Below, in pieces: positions 54,367 through 64,000 of a DNA stretch of 64,000 nt. The stretch lies in the NCBI GenBank assembly GCA_900618795.1, contig UYJD01000005.1, positions 194,998 through 258,997 on the forward strand, in the 5' to 3' direction. Both the position numbers and the translations under genes were made by a program. The stretch comes from Cyanodermella asteris (taxonomy: Eukaryota > Ascomycota > Lecanoromycetes > Ostropales > Stictidaceae). The stretch's first letter is position 1, and the number at the start of each line of letters is the position of its first letter. The notes under the pieces were generated by a model. The model did not search any database. It was not told the DNA's origin and worked only from the letters and a program-made list of their open reading frames with translations.

Positions 54367-54710
54367 GGTGAATAGTGGCCGTGTGTGATGCGCAAGAGTC
54401 AAAGGAGCGCCGGTGATCAAAGACAAGAGTGACTGCGATGTATACGTCGATGGAGAGGTAGAGTTTCCTCGTGACCCGTCGCAAGTCTGCTGTTCCTGGC
54501 AGCGCCTCTCGCAGCGTTTGGCTGGGGGCCTGGCCTGACGTCTTTCGCGGGACGAGCGTCCGCTGCTTACATAAACGTCCAATGCTTGCAGATCATTGCT
54601 TTCTCTAAGCTGCCTGCCAACGAGCTCCGGCCTGACTCGCTGCTCTGTTCAGCAACTTTCTACATCGTTGCCTTGTCCACACTCTTTTGGAGCCACGACG
54701 CGGTCGACAG

Positions 54711-56738
54711 ATGGGGAACATGGCCCCAAGTCAGAATGTCAGGCCTCGAGCCTACAAGGACCTGCTGGTTCCGGTCTTGCATAAGAGGTTCTTCAACTTT
54801 CCGGACAGCATTCTTACCTTGACGGCAGCGTTCGTCTATCTGGCCGCGCTGCTGATGGGTAATCATGGCTCTTGTGAGTTGAAGAATATCACTTTGATTT
54901 GCATTCAAACTGACTTGTTCTCAGATACGTGGGTGCTTTTTAGTACGGCTGCGCGCGCAATATTCCTCTATGTGCCCATTTTCCTTCTCATCATGATCCG
55001 ACTCACACAATTACAATTCGCGGAAAAGTCGACGGTGTCCGGATTGGACAATTTCATCCACATCATCCGCAAGCCTGGTACATACACAATCATTGCTGGA
55101 TATTTGATCTCGGCATGGCTGGTTTCGGAAATGAACATCATGATTGCCGGTGAAGAGGGAGGACTTAGCTGGGTTACGACAGGCGCGGTGTACGAGAAGC
55201 TCAAATTGAACGAAAACGCCATCTACCTGAGAAGCCATGCTTTCATCGTCGCAGTCGTCCAGGCGCTCATCCATCTGTATCACGACTACAGTGTCATCAA
55301 ACTGCCTGCACCACGAACATTGTTGCATATCAAAGAGACGCGCCAAAAGCCGAGCGAAAAAGACTCGCAGATAGGGACAGCAGACCAGTTGAAAGATCGG
55401 CTACCACATCTGTTGTTATCATGCTTCGTGCGATCAATCATCTTCCTGGCCATTGGCCCATTCCTCTACCTACCCATTCGGCCATTCGCGTGGAATCTGG
55501 CCCTCGCATTTGCGCGAAACTTCATGCGCTGGAACATACCGGAGTACTCTCAGTACGACACAATTCCGCCATTTCACTACAGCATCCTCTGGAAGACCCT
55601 CTCTCAAGCCATGCTTCTCTTCACATTATGGGAATTCTCTAACAGCGTTTTCTCGATTTACATTGCCCAGGAGCCGATCAAGAATGGCTATCCTTTGACA
55701 GACGACTTCAAGAAGCCTGGTGAGAGCAAGCAGAGTAAGCCGGCGAGGGCTAAGGATCCGAATGGCAGTCTCCTCAATGGTTTAAAGGCCAGAAACCATA
55801 AGGCCAACTTCTTCTCAATTTGGGAGCTCGACATTATTGTGAGACGGTTCGAGGAGCGGAGAAAGTCGCTGCTGATTGAGCTGGATCGCGCGGACGGCAA
55901 TGCATGGAGTCAAACTCTTACTGTTTGTCTCGGCTTAGTTGATGGAGTCTCTGAACGCATCAACCCGCCGAGGGTTCCAACGATCGATGAGAAGAAAGAT
56001 GTCCAGCGCTTGCCCAAGATCGCTCCTGAACTGAAGCAAGACACAGGCATCGAATCTCCACTCAAACCATCATCGTTCTATGAAGATGCTGCGGTCAGAT
56101 TTGGTCAGTTTGGAAAAAGTCTTGGTTCCGCGCCTCCAAACAGATTGCCTAAGCTGGTGCCGTTTATGAAGAATGCCGTGGGAAGGGCGCGTCAGGAACT
56201 TCTGACCAAGGAGCAGCAAAAGGCGCTTACCAGAGAGCAAATGACGTCCAACTACCGATCTTACGCAGTCTGGTTACTGAAAACCTACGCGTGGCTTCCC
56301 AAATCACCAATCACCGGCGCATTTCAACCCTTGCAGTTCCTGCATCGAACTTATGCCCGCCAGATCAGGTCGACGGTCTTTGGCGGACCACATGGCGATT
56401 TCTTCACGGTCGTGCGAGCAGTAGACGCACTTTCTGGTCTTGTTGCGGCAAGTGTGACCGAGGATACTTACGGTGTGGTTAGCAAGAGCCTCCCACAGAT
56501 TTGGCGTAGCTACGTCAGGGCTGTCAACTCGATTCAAGGACTCGAGGAGCGTACTACCCCTCACTGGACGGATGTAAACTTCGATGCAAAGACACGGAAG
56601 GATCCGGAGGTCGAAAAGTTACTTGAACATTTGAGAGAAGGCATTCACATCTTGCTGCTCAACTTTGGCAGTGTTGCTGGCGAGCTGGGACTCACGGCTG
56701 CTGATGTTGAGGGAGCGCGGAAGGCTGTCGCTGCTTAG
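54711..56738 (+). CDS. NDC1: Nuclear pore membrane protein Ndc1
   Basis: Exon 1 (54711-54873) and exon 2 (54925-56738) are joined across a 51-bp intron (GTGAGT donor, CTGAC branch, TTCTCAG acceptor), giving about 658 residues. Ndc1 anchors nuclear pores in the nuclear envelope and, in yeasts, spindle pole bodies. The N-terminal half has about six membrane segments (ILTLTAAFVYLAALLMG, AIFLYVPIFLLIMIRL, YTIIAGYLISAWLVSEM, IIFLAIGPFLYLPIRPF, and others). The C-terminal half is soluble, with YRSYAVWLLKTYAWLPKSP, GPHGDFFTVVRAVDALSGLV and GVVSKSLPQIWRSYVRAV, features of the Ndc1/Nup domain (PF09531 type). The ATG at 54711 is the first in frame; a second Met follows three codons later. Confidence 0.9.
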   Translation: MGNMAPSQNVRPRAYKDLLVPVLHKRFFNFPDSILTLTAAFVYLAALLMGNHGSCELKNITLICIQTDLFSDTWVLFSTAARAIFLYVPIFLLIMIRLTQLQFAEKSTVSGLDNFIHIIRKPGTYTIIAGYLISAWLVSEMNIMIAGEEGGLSWVTTGAVYEKLKLNENAIYLRSHAFIVAVVQALIHLYHDYSVIKLPAPRTLLHIKETRQKPSEKDSQIGTADQLKDRLPHLLLSCFVRSIIFLAIGPFLYLPIRPFAWNLALAFARNFMRWNIPEYSQYDTIPPFHYSILWKTLSQAMLLFTLWEFSNSVFSIYIAQEPIKNGYPLTDDFKKPGESKQSKPARAKDPNGSLLNGLKARNHKANFFSIWELDIIVRRFEERRKSLLIELDRADGNAWSQTLTVCLGLVDGVSERINPPRVPTIDEKKDVQRLPKIAPELKQDTGIESPLKPSSFYEDAAVRFGQFGKSLGSAPPNRLPKLVPFMKNAVGRARQELLTKEQQKALTREQMTSNYRSYAVWLLKTYAWLPKSPITGAFQPLQFLHRTYARQIRSTVFGGPHGDFFTVVRAVDALSGLVAASVTEDTYGVVSKSLPQIWRSYVRAVNSIQGLEERTTPHWTDVNFDAKTRKDPEVEKLLEHLREGIHILLLNFGSVAGELGLTAADVEGARKAVAA

Positions 56739-57069
56739 ATGCCTTGATGCCGAGAATGATTCCATAGACGATGATATGATACCCTGCTGCGTGTACGAGC
56801 TCCTCAAATTGGTTTTCATCGCATGCTGAATGCAGACGACAACATCCTCTAGACCATTCGTGTGTTCAGAGTTCTCACTCGTAGAATCTGCTGAAGCATT
56901 CCTGCTGCTGGGATTGGGACCAAAGTTCTGCTCGATTCCGACCCCCGGGACATGTCTAAAATCTTGCCACTCGCGGACGCTCACCATCAGGTGGCCCTTC
57001 ATATACAATGTTGAAATTTCCACGCTATCTTCTCCAATTCGCCCCCATTCTCTCAGGCTTCCACCCGCT
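56739..57069. other. Intergenic, convergent gene ends
   Basis: About 330 bp between the converging 3' ends of NDC1 and the H-protein gene. Only antisense shadow frames are seen. Confidence 0.45.
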
Positions 57070-57850
57070 CTACGCCTCCTCACTCTCCGTCCAGGCCTTG
57101 TACGCCGCCTCATCCATCAACTCCTCCGCCTCCTCACCCGTAACCTCAATCTTGGCAATCCAAGCCCCGCCCTCGGCATCCTGGTTGATCAGCGACGGCT
57201 TCTCCTCCAGCGCCGCATTGTTATCGACGACCGTGCCCGTGACGGGCGCGTAAAAGTCGGACGCGGACTTGACGGACTCGACGGCGCCGAAGGCGTCTCC
57301 GGCGGTCACGTCCGAGTCCTTTTCGGGAAGCTCGACGTAGACCACGTCGCCGAGTTGTTGGGCGGCGTAGCTGGATACGCCGACCGTTGCTGGGTATTGG
57401 GGGTCAGCTGGATGACCGGGGTGGGAAAGTGTACATCAGGAGTCATGTCGACATGGTCGGCCAAAGGGAACAAGGCGTGCGATCGCATACAATCAAAGTG
57501 AAATGATATCACGTACCGGTTTTCTTGTCGGCGGAGTATTCAAGCCATTCGTGTGATTTGGCGTATTTTTTTTCTTGCACTGCGGTGAGGTGTGAGGTTA
57601 GCGAGGATGAACGGATCGGCCCATTGAGCTGCAGGAGATTGATCTATTGGAGAACAAGGGTTTCTTTCCAACCATAGATGCTGTATGCTCGCCACTTTTA
57701 AATTCGACACGTTCGGTGGTGGGCAATTTTGAGAGCTACAAACTTACACCTCGCCGCAACGCTAAACGCCCGCATCTGCGGTCGCGCCGCGCTGCGCAAC
57801 ACACCGTAGCCGCCCCGGAAGGCCGTCCTGGCAATTGTAGCAGCGCTCAT
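57070..57850 (-). CDS. GCV3: Glycine cleavage system H protein, mitochondrial
   Basis: Three exons: 57850-57748, 57579-57517 and 57389-57070, about 161 residues, with introns of 168 and 127 bp (GTAAGT/CCGCAG and GTACGT/ACCCAG). The H protein carries the lipoyl arm that shuttles methylamine between the P, T and L proteins in the mitochondrial matrix. Exon 1 is a presequence rich in Arg and Ala (MSAATIARTAFRGGYGVLRS). Exon 2 gives KYAKSHEWLEYSADKKT, and exon 3 gives TVGVSSYAAQQLGDVVYVEL and the lipoylation site ESVKSASDFYAP with Lys96. The C-terminus (EEAEELMDEAAYKAW) is typical. It is divergent from the bS6m gene. Confidence 0.93.
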
Positions 57851-58678
57851 GGTGTCTGATTGAGTGGAGATGCGTCAATTGACTTGTATCGTCGGATAGT
57901 GAGCGAGTGAGTGTGTGGCGCGTGTGGGTGCTGAGATACAGTAGTACTCGGAGTAGCTTCGGTACAGTAAAGCAAGCTCCCGGTTCCCACGACTGACGTC
58001 GGCGATAGCCGCGGCCTGGTGGATTTAGCGCGCTGCACATTGGCCCGCGGCTGTGCTTGTTGGTATTTCCATCATTCGCATTTATTATCACGAGTTTCCC
58101 GGTCCATATCAGCTGAATGCCGCCGGATGCTGCCTTGAGAGCACTTGTTGGGTGACGCTGGCGAGCGAAACAGAGGGTTGACAATTCTGATGTCGAGCCT
58201 GAAAACGCAGTATGCACCTAGCGTAGCTTCCCAGCACTGGAACAGCGATGCAGCAAGTAAGCTCGTAATTGATTTTGGCAATACTAGAGCTAGATATAAA
58301 ATCTATGACGACGGTGTTGCTGATCTCGTGCTCGTGTCTACCATCAGTTTCAACTGCATGTCGTCTTACTGAATATTTTGGGAACCAAAAAACCTCCTAC
58401 GACAACCAAAATAACCTCGTCATTTATGGTGGTCCCACGCTTGCCAGACTCCTACTTCCATGTGAAGCATCATACGATAGTAGAACAGTTCGCTCTACGA
58501 GCATGTCAGTGCATTGCCTAAGAACATAAGCAGATGTGCAGTGCATAGTCAATTCCATACCTCGAGTGTAAAATTACAGCATCGCCAAGACCGCTGAAGC
58601 CGCAAGCTCCCCGAACTTTCGGAAGCCACGAATTCAAAGACACCCCGTCGCCCAGCATCGACTCGCCGCACAGCAGCC
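57851..58678. promoter_or_regulatory. Divergent region, H protein and bS6m genes
   Basis: About 830 bp with only short frames. Two mitochondrial-protein genes diverge from it. Confidence 0.4.
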
Positions 58679-59232
58679 ATGTTATACGAATTAATAGCGG
58701 TCGTAAGTTCCAGTTCGAATCCACCACTCGCTCCCGATCCGTTCTGATCTCATCTCCAGGTTCGACCGGGCAAAATCGCCGAAGTAAAAGAGTGCGCCTC
58801 CCCCAAAAACCCCCAATCACCAGAACACCAACCCTTTGAAAGACAGCCCTCTTCTTCCAAATCCCCGTACTGACTTACTACACCAGCATAGCAAAAGTCA
58901 CCGGCTCCCTCATCCTCTCCCACAACGGCGTGATCCGCTCCATCTCCAACTGGGGCACCTTCCTCCTCACGAAACCCGTCAAGAAGCACCAGGCCTGGCA
59001 CGCCGAAGGCCAGCACTTCCTCATGCGCTTCGACAGCTCCGTACAGACGCAGGAGGCGGTCCGCAAACTGCTCGGTCTCGACCCGCGAATGATCAGGTTC
59101 GGAATCACGAAGATGGGCGATCGGCAGGGGACGCTGGCGAGTACGGCGGACGTCAAGGAGGTGGTCTGGTCGAGGTTTCCGAAAAAGGGGGTCAAGGGAT
59201 TGACGTTGCGTGATACAATGGGGTGGAATTGA
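58679..59232 (+). CDS. MRP17: Mitochondrial small-subunit ribosomal protein bS6m
   Basis: Three exons: 58679-58702, 58760-58791 and 58887-59232. The introns are 57 and 95 bp (GTAAGT/CTCCAG; GTGCGC with CTGAC branch/CACCAG). The 133-residue product is of normal length for the mitochondrial S6 homologue. It reads MLYELIAVVRPGKIAEVKDI across the first junctions, then GSLILSHNGVIRSISNWGTF and KKHQAWHAEGQHFLMRFDSS, the beta-alpha-beta fold of bS6. Exon 2 is only 32 nt, so gene finders can miss the N-terminus. The C-terminus ends in LTLRDTMGWN. Confidence 0.92.
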
Positions 59233-60107
59233 GATGACCAAGGGGGGAGAGTTAGAGCGAGAGGTTAGAGGTTGATGTTGAGGTCGAGGTATAGATGAGG
59301 AGTTCGAGGCTCTTCGGATTGGTTGTATGATACTGTCTGGTGGATTTGGCATATGCATGGCGTCGAATGGTCACTATTTAGGCTTGGGAATGATTTATAT
59401 GAACGAAAGCTGGCCGCGAGAGGGGTATGAACTCGCCACGCGCAGGAGCGATGGCTGCTGGGGTCGTGATGTATGCCAGACAGCAAAGGTTTCCTCTGTG
59501 AGAATGTATTATTCAATTTGCAAATCGCAGCGTGCAAAGGGTTTCCGATGGTTCAATCACGCGATCAGTGGTGGCTACTGCTCAGCCGTGCAAAATACAT
59601 TCTTCCTCGTGCCATCGGGGACCGCTATTCGTCCTCATCGATTGGCATTGTTTAGCTGCTTGGAATTTACCGTCCAGCCTGCGCGGCAAATCGCATTCCA
59701 AAGCCAACTGGTATACAAGTCGATCATACATCGCGGAGCTGGGAACGCCAGAGGAGGAGAGGGAAGTCATGCGAATAATTTTCTTCTTTGAAATTCGTCC
59801 CGCACGAGATATATCTAGAGAACAGTGTCGTACTGGAGTCACATGTCATAGAGATGGCAATCACGAAACCTGACCAGTGATAAGTCATATATTGTCTGGT
59901 CATCTCAAATTGTTGCTTAGATTCAAATATATCGAAGCTTAGGAGATTGCACTCGCTCACGCGAAACGCTTGCGTAATCGCTGCAGGCTAGGAAAATACA
60001 AAGTGCCGGCCAGGGCGTGGTATAATAGTTCGTGCATCGTAACAGTCATCCTCCCTCCCGTCTTCCCTGGTGCCCACAATGCTTAATTCACCAATGCAAG
60101 AATCCTC
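59233..60107. other. Intergenic, nothing recognised
   Basis: About 870 bp between converging 3' ends. Plus-strand frames of up to 154 codons lie here, but they overlap the 3' flank of bS6m and have no domain. Confidence 0.45.
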
Positions 60108-62045
60108 CTATTTCCAGGCCGTCCTCCTTGGGGCTCCTGGCACCCTTCTCCTCCATGACCCTTCATTACTGCCGTGCTGCAGGTAATGTCCTGCACTGCT
60201 TGCGCTTCGACTCGATTCTTGTGTATAAGCCCGAGACCGCATAGTTCGTGGCGGCTGCTGGACATCCGCCTCGCTGTAGTTGCTGTGTCTGGAGAAAACC
60301 TCTCGTGAAGGAGGGGCAAGGTCTGTGACCATCTTCTGTCCTCGCGTGTCAAAGGTGATCTTGCGCAAAGGCGGCAGGATCGGCTCCGAGTCCGGTTGCT
60401 TCTTTTTGCGGCTGAATAAATTCGACCAAGAGAACCCCTGGCTGGACTTGACTGGGGCGTTGAAGTAAGGGTTGGCTTGCGAATCCGGCGTCGAGACGAC
60501 TGAAGCATTTCTGGAGGCCAGATGTGTTGGTCGAACGGTGAGGTCGACAGCATTGATGTCTGCCATCGACTTCTTCGAAATCAACTTTGCTGGAAATCGT
60601 GGACTTGTCGGCGTTGATTGTGGTGTTGATGCTGCACTTTTCTCCTGCTTGCTGAGCTCCGCCTTCATCTTGTAAGCTTGCTTTTGTTCTGAATGGGACT
60701 TCCACTTGGGGCCGAGATGGTCGCGATGTAGGCTCACTGGAGGAGGACATGCCGAATCATACGATTCGGCATCGGAAATGTCTGATAGAGCAGGAGAGGA
60801 AGGTCGGCGGGCAAGATCGAGGATGTGGGAGTCCAGAGGAGAGCTCGGAACTTCACCTGCTTTCGCAAGAGCCGGAACACGAGACGCACCAAAGTCTGGT
60901 CGCTCAACGCCAGTCGGAGATCGCATGGCGAGCATGTCATAGCATATGAGTGCATCGGGTGGAGAGGGAAGCTGCTGGTTTGCGCGAGTGACGGGCGCAT
61001 TTGCTGCGGCTCGAGAGTTGATCCGCAGGGCTGACGGATGTTCTCCTTCGCTTGCATAGGCTCCGAGAGGTAGTATTCCCGGTGTTATCCTGATCTCCGG
61101 CTTCCTCCTATCCTGAGCTTCGTCGGTCACTTCGCTCACAGCAGATGTCAATGACGATGAGTCGTCCTCTTCTTCAGAAAAGACATCCGAATCCATGTTC
61201 GTCAGGTCAGACTCCGGATTAGCAGACGATGCAACAGAGCTGTTATGCGTAGAGCGGTCGATACTGTTGCTAGGACGGTGAGTTACTCGCGGAGGGCCGG
61301 AGTGGCCAGCGGATGATTTCATGGGGGATCTCTTTGGTAGAACGGGCGTGTCTGTGTCCGTCGACGGTTCCGCCAGCAGCTCGTCGTCGATGTCGTCTGC
61401 GAGAATGTCGATGGACGGCTTTCGGCTCACAGGTGGAGGGCCGTCCATCGGCGGCACACTGTCGGCAAACATCTTCGCCAACTTGTTTCTCGTCTTAACA
61501 ACCGGGTCCTGACCCTGCATCCGTCGCAGAGCTGCGTGATAATCGGCTTCGCCAGATCGATCCACCTTCACAGCACCTGTCCGTTTCGATGACATACTTG
61601 CAGTCCGGGACCGCGACAACACTTGTTCTCTCGTGTCTATTGCCTTCTGTTCTCCAGCGGATGTATGTGGGCGTGGAGTCGAATGACCCGAATCAGAGAC
61701 GATGATCGAGGTCCGAGAGATAGGAACCCTGACCTGGGTTATGACAGATATGTCGGAGAGTCGCTTATCATTCTCGTCGTTTGACAAGGGGAGCGGGTCG
61801 GCAAAGTACATCGACTGGAGTTTTGACGTGTAACCTAGATTGCCCCTTGACCTCGTGGCATTGCGCGCTGTAATACGTGAGGACTCTGCCGATGCATGGT
61901 CGGCGGCAGGGCTATCCCGGACGGGCCTCCCCAGAATTGTCAGCCTGGGTTTCGAGCTCCAATTGATCTGTGGCGTTGATCCGAAGAGCCCACTTTGGCC
62001 TCGTTCCTGTATAACTCCTGCGAACGAATGACCACCGGCTGGCAT
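60108..62045 (-). CDS. Disordered Ser-rich hypothetical protein
   Basis: A single exon of 645 residues from ATG 62045 (an in-frame open stretch continues upstream, but without an ATG). The N-terminus is MPAGGHSFAGVIQERGQSGL. Most of the protein is low complexity, with an acidic patch (SDVFSEEEDDSSSLTSAVSE) and many SP sites. Conserved-looking islands are EADYHAALRRMQGQDPVVKT then NKLAKMFADSVPPMDG, QKQAYKMKAELSKQEKSAAS, and near the end FSWSNLFSRKKKQ then ILPPLRKITFDTRGQKMVTD. The pattern fits a cytoskeletal or cell-polarity scaffold in filamentous fungi, but that is inference; I recognise no family. Four tandem CTTGCAG elements lie just upstream of the start. Confidence 0.75.
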   Translation of the reverse strand: MPAGGHSFAGVIQERGQSGLFGSTPQINWSSKPRLTILGRPVRDSPAADHASAESSRITARNATRSRGNLGYTSKLQSMYFADPLPLSNDENDKRLSDISVITQVRVPISRTSIIVSDSGHSTPRPHTSAGEQKAIDTREQVLSRSRTASMSSKRTGAVKVDRSGEADYHAALRRMQGQDPVVKTRNKLAKMFADSVPPMDGPPPVSRKPSIDILADDIDDELLAEPSTDTDTPVLPKRSPMKSSAGHSGPPRVTHRPSNSIDRSTHNSSVASSANPESDLTNMDSDVFSEEEDDSSSLTSAVSEVTDEAQDRRKPEIRITPGILPLGAYASEGEHPSALRINSRAAANAPVTRANQQLPSPPDALICYDMLAMRSPTGVERPDFGASRVPALAKAGEVPSSPLDSHILDLARRPSSPALSDISDAESYDSACPPPVSLHRDHLGPKWKSHSEQKQAYKMKAELSKQEKSAASTPQSTPTSPRFPAKLISKKSMADINAVDLTVRPTHLASRNASVVSTPDSQANPYFNAPVKSSQGFSWSNLFSRKKKQPDSEPILPPLRKITFDTRGQKMVTDLAPPSREVFSRHSNYSEADVQQPPRTMRSRAYTQESSRSASSAGHYLQHGSNEGSWRRRVPGAPRRTAWK

Positions 62046-62070
62046 TGTCGCCGCTAGTAACGTGGCGCGA

Positions 62071-62110
62071 GTCTGCAAGGAGCTGCAAGGAGCTGCAAGT
62101 ATCTGCAAGG
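62071..62110 (-). repeat. Four tandem 10-bp units, each an acceptor-like CTTGCAG
   Basis: On the plus strand: gtctgcaagg, agctgcaagg, agctgcaagt, atctgcaagg. Read in the sense of the downstream gene, this is CCTTGCAG or ACTTGCAG four times, 26-65 nt before the start codon. Each unit resembles a 3' splice site. Confidence 0.8.
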
Positions 62111-63356
62111 GACGATGCAAGGATATGTTGAAATGCAATCAGACAGAGCAGTTTGCGGACAAACAGCAAAATATAGTTTGGCGAGCACCTGTTTCGAAGG
62201 GTCGAGACATGCAGTGGCTTGCCGGCGGCGAAGGAGTGGAGCCAAGATTAGTAACCGAGAGTGGATATGGAACAGTATTGCTATAGGGAAGAGCGCTTGC
62301 AGCGACAGTTTCGATGATTCAGTAGGTCAAACAGAAAGCGTTGCTTAAAAGAAAAAAAAAAGAAAAAGATCGACACGGCAGACCAGGGCGATAAAAGTGG
62401 TGATTGTGCGAAGTGCAAAACCGTACCGGCGCCGCCGACTGCTGGGTGGAAAAGGTGTGATGAACGCAAGGCCTAGCGAGCAAAGGAACGGAGCAGGAGC
62501 TTATGCAGCGTGCTGCGAGGTACAGACTTTACAGCTAGTTCGAGTGAAGAGTAGCGTGGACGTCGTTCAGCAGCCCCTGGTGTGCGGGCCTGCAGTCCAC
62601 GGGTTGGCACATGTTACCCATGGCCAGCAGCGGCACCAGATCTAGGAAGGCCGTTGGTCCAGTGAGATCTCATCATCCCGGCAGAGGAAGGGTGGCACTG
62701 GGGCCGCAAGGGCATTGGGTGGCCGAACATGTTCGAGCGACGCCCCCATCGGGTCAGGATTTGCAGAACAAACCCTGGCGGTCCACCATTCTGGTCGAGA
62801 GCCTTGTTGGACTGTGGCCGCATCAGCATAACATGCTTGAGATGCTTTCAACTAGCCTGTCCCGCCGCGTGGCATTTTCCCCTGGGGACCCAGAGGACAC
62901 TCGACCACGAGGCCAGCAGTGTAACGACCGGTGCAGCATGATTTGGCAAAGCGTCGAGAGCTTAAAGTGCCTGGTGTTGCGGCGCTCCGAATGGTATCGT
63001 CTTCACCGCCGACAGAAGTTCGAAACAACGACACCGACAAGAGATAAATCCACGAGGCAAACAGCAAGCGTGCCCGCGTACGGCAGGGTCAAAGTTGGCC
63101 AGGCACCGGATCTTGCACGACCACGCACGGCTACGCCTCGACCCCTTGCCGCGCGACTCTGGCGAGCTGCCATGCATGTGGGCGCTGTCGACAAGCACCA
63201 ATGACAGCCATCGCTGAGGACGGTCGGGCATCGTCAGCAGAAGTCGAGCGCGATGATCGATCCTGCACAGCAGATTGTCCGGCGGTCCGGCCCACAGCTT
63301 GTTCTTGTCGCCATGACTCGAAGCCTTCATGGCCATTAGTGTGTTTGCAGGAAGGT

Positions 63357-63398
63357 CTTGAGCTTGAGCTTGAGCTTGAGCTTGAGCTTGAGCTTGAG
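63357..63398. repeat. Hexanucleotide microsatellite (CTTGAG)7
   Basis: Seven perfect CTTGAG units followed by one CATGAG unit. The length is probably variable between strains. Confidence 0.9.
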
Positions 63399-63673
63399 CA
63401 TGAGCATTGACTGCAGGGTCATGATGTGAGGCTGAGCTTTTGTCCGCATGCTGCAGATGGTCGAACCGCCAGAATACCTGAGAACAACCACCACGCCCGG
63501 ACTGTCCGTTCGTGGTCGACGCGAACAACCGTTGTTAATCCGAGACAGCGGCAAAACATGACGTCCCAATGTCCCACTAACAGGCATCGCACCTCGAAGC
63601 AATAATTTAAGCATACCAGCGGACTGCCGTTTTGTCGGTGTCTTATTGGCTGTGCCCCCGGTACAGGCCGAAA

Positions 63674-63897
63674 TGAGCTCTCAGATGCCTTCCAAAGCAT
63701 CCAGCGAAGCTTCGTCGACCCGGATAGGCACCGTCTCCAAGCAAGAGTCGGCTAGCTATTTTGGGATGCTCCTGGGCCGAAGCAGGCGAGAAGCGTTCGA
63801 AGGAATCTTCTCTGCACAGAGCTCAGGCACCGTCTCCGAGCAAGCTCAAACCGAAGGAACAAAGGACTGTTGGATGCTTCTTCAACTCACGTCGTAA
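63674..63897 (+). CDS. Possible first exon of a gene running off the right edge
   Basis: ATG 63674 opens MSSQMPSKASSEASSTRIGT and includes two similar segments, GTVSKQESASYFGMLLGRSR and GTVSEQAQTEG. The frame closes at 63897, but a GTAAGC donor (CACGTC|GTAAGC, 63892) lies just before the stop. No family is recognised and the partner exon is outside the window. Confidence 0.25.
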
Positions 63898-64000
63898 GCG
63901 GGCAGAAAACGATGTCGACTACAGCCAAAGAACATGTCTCGCTTGCCAGCACGAATTGTTACCGTTTGACAGGACAGGCTATTGCGCCAGTCGTGCCGTC

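Larger units (their letters stand above)
62046..63673. other. Gene-poor right flank
   Basis: Contains the leader repeats above, and opposite-strand frames of 197 (62611-63204, plus) and 188 (62962-63528, minus) codons that overlap each other and show no domain. I support no gene here. Confidence 0.4.

Noticed and set aside
62611-63528. Opposite-strand frames of 197 and 188 codons
   Set aside because: They overlap each other, include the hexamer repeat and show no domain.

Overview
The window is nuclear DNA of a filamentous ascomycete, most likely a dothideomycete (Capnodiales/Mycosphaerellales type). The evidence is gene structure and content. Genes are compact, with a few short introns of about 50-110 bp that show GTRNGT donors and CTRAC-like branch points, and promoters have CT-rich leaders. 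The gene set is typical of these fungi (Ecl1-type zinc protein, bZIP-ankyrin factor, MpaB-type oxygenase, CYP52-clan P450, Mvp1, Ndc1). Exon boundaries were read by eye from splice signals and reading-frame continuity, not computed.

Layout. 0-6.6 kb: the 5' part of an Ecl1-family gene running off the left edge, an acidic hypothetical protein, RAD52 and a 2EXR/F-box-like protein. 7.3-11.4 kb: a short-chain dehydrogenase, a bZIP-ankyrin gene with an apparent frameshift, a doubtful small ORF and a secreted lysozyme-like lytic transglycosylase. 11.6-18.5 kb is a dense housekeeping block: DCP2 and the sorting nexin MVP1 (divergent), then GPI12. 18.8-24.3 kb looks accessory: a CYP52-clan P450 with an in-frame stop and an eroded heme loop, a secreted protein with an inhibitor-cystine-knot cysteine pattern, a second candidate cysteine-containing secreted protein, and a conserved-looking hypothetical. 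24.2-28.1 kb has no gene I can support.

28-39.3 kb: U1-70K, a cyclase-family hydrolase, a DXD-type glycosyltransferase, a small glycine-rich protein, the mitochondrial bc1 assembly chaperone CBP3/UQCC1, a DUF3237-like gene with an in-frame TAG, and an MpaB-type oxygenase. After a gene-poor stretch come a Ubp12-type deubiquitinase (41.4-46.2 kb) and a disordered hypothetical (48.6-50.3 kb). 50.8-59.2 kb is a second housekeeping block: cytochrome c/c1 heme lyase and mevalonate diphosphate decarboxylase (divergent), PEP12 syntaxin and nucleoporin NDC1 (divergent), glycine cleavage H protein and mitochondrial ribosomal protein bS6m (divergent). A disordered hypothetical (60.1-62.0 kb) and an unclear right edge finish the window.

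The genes do not form one pathway. Several serve mitochondria (CBP3, heme lyase, H protein, bS6m) and several serve the secretory and endomembrane system (MVP1, PEP12, GPI12, NDC1). No transposon, CRISPR-like or viral element was recognised. The most interesting material is the 18.8-23.3 kb accessory patch with its knottin-like gene, the two motif families in the Dcp2 tail, the TAG-CTA interruption in the DUF3237 gene, and four tandem CTTGCAG elements just ahead of the start codon at 62045.
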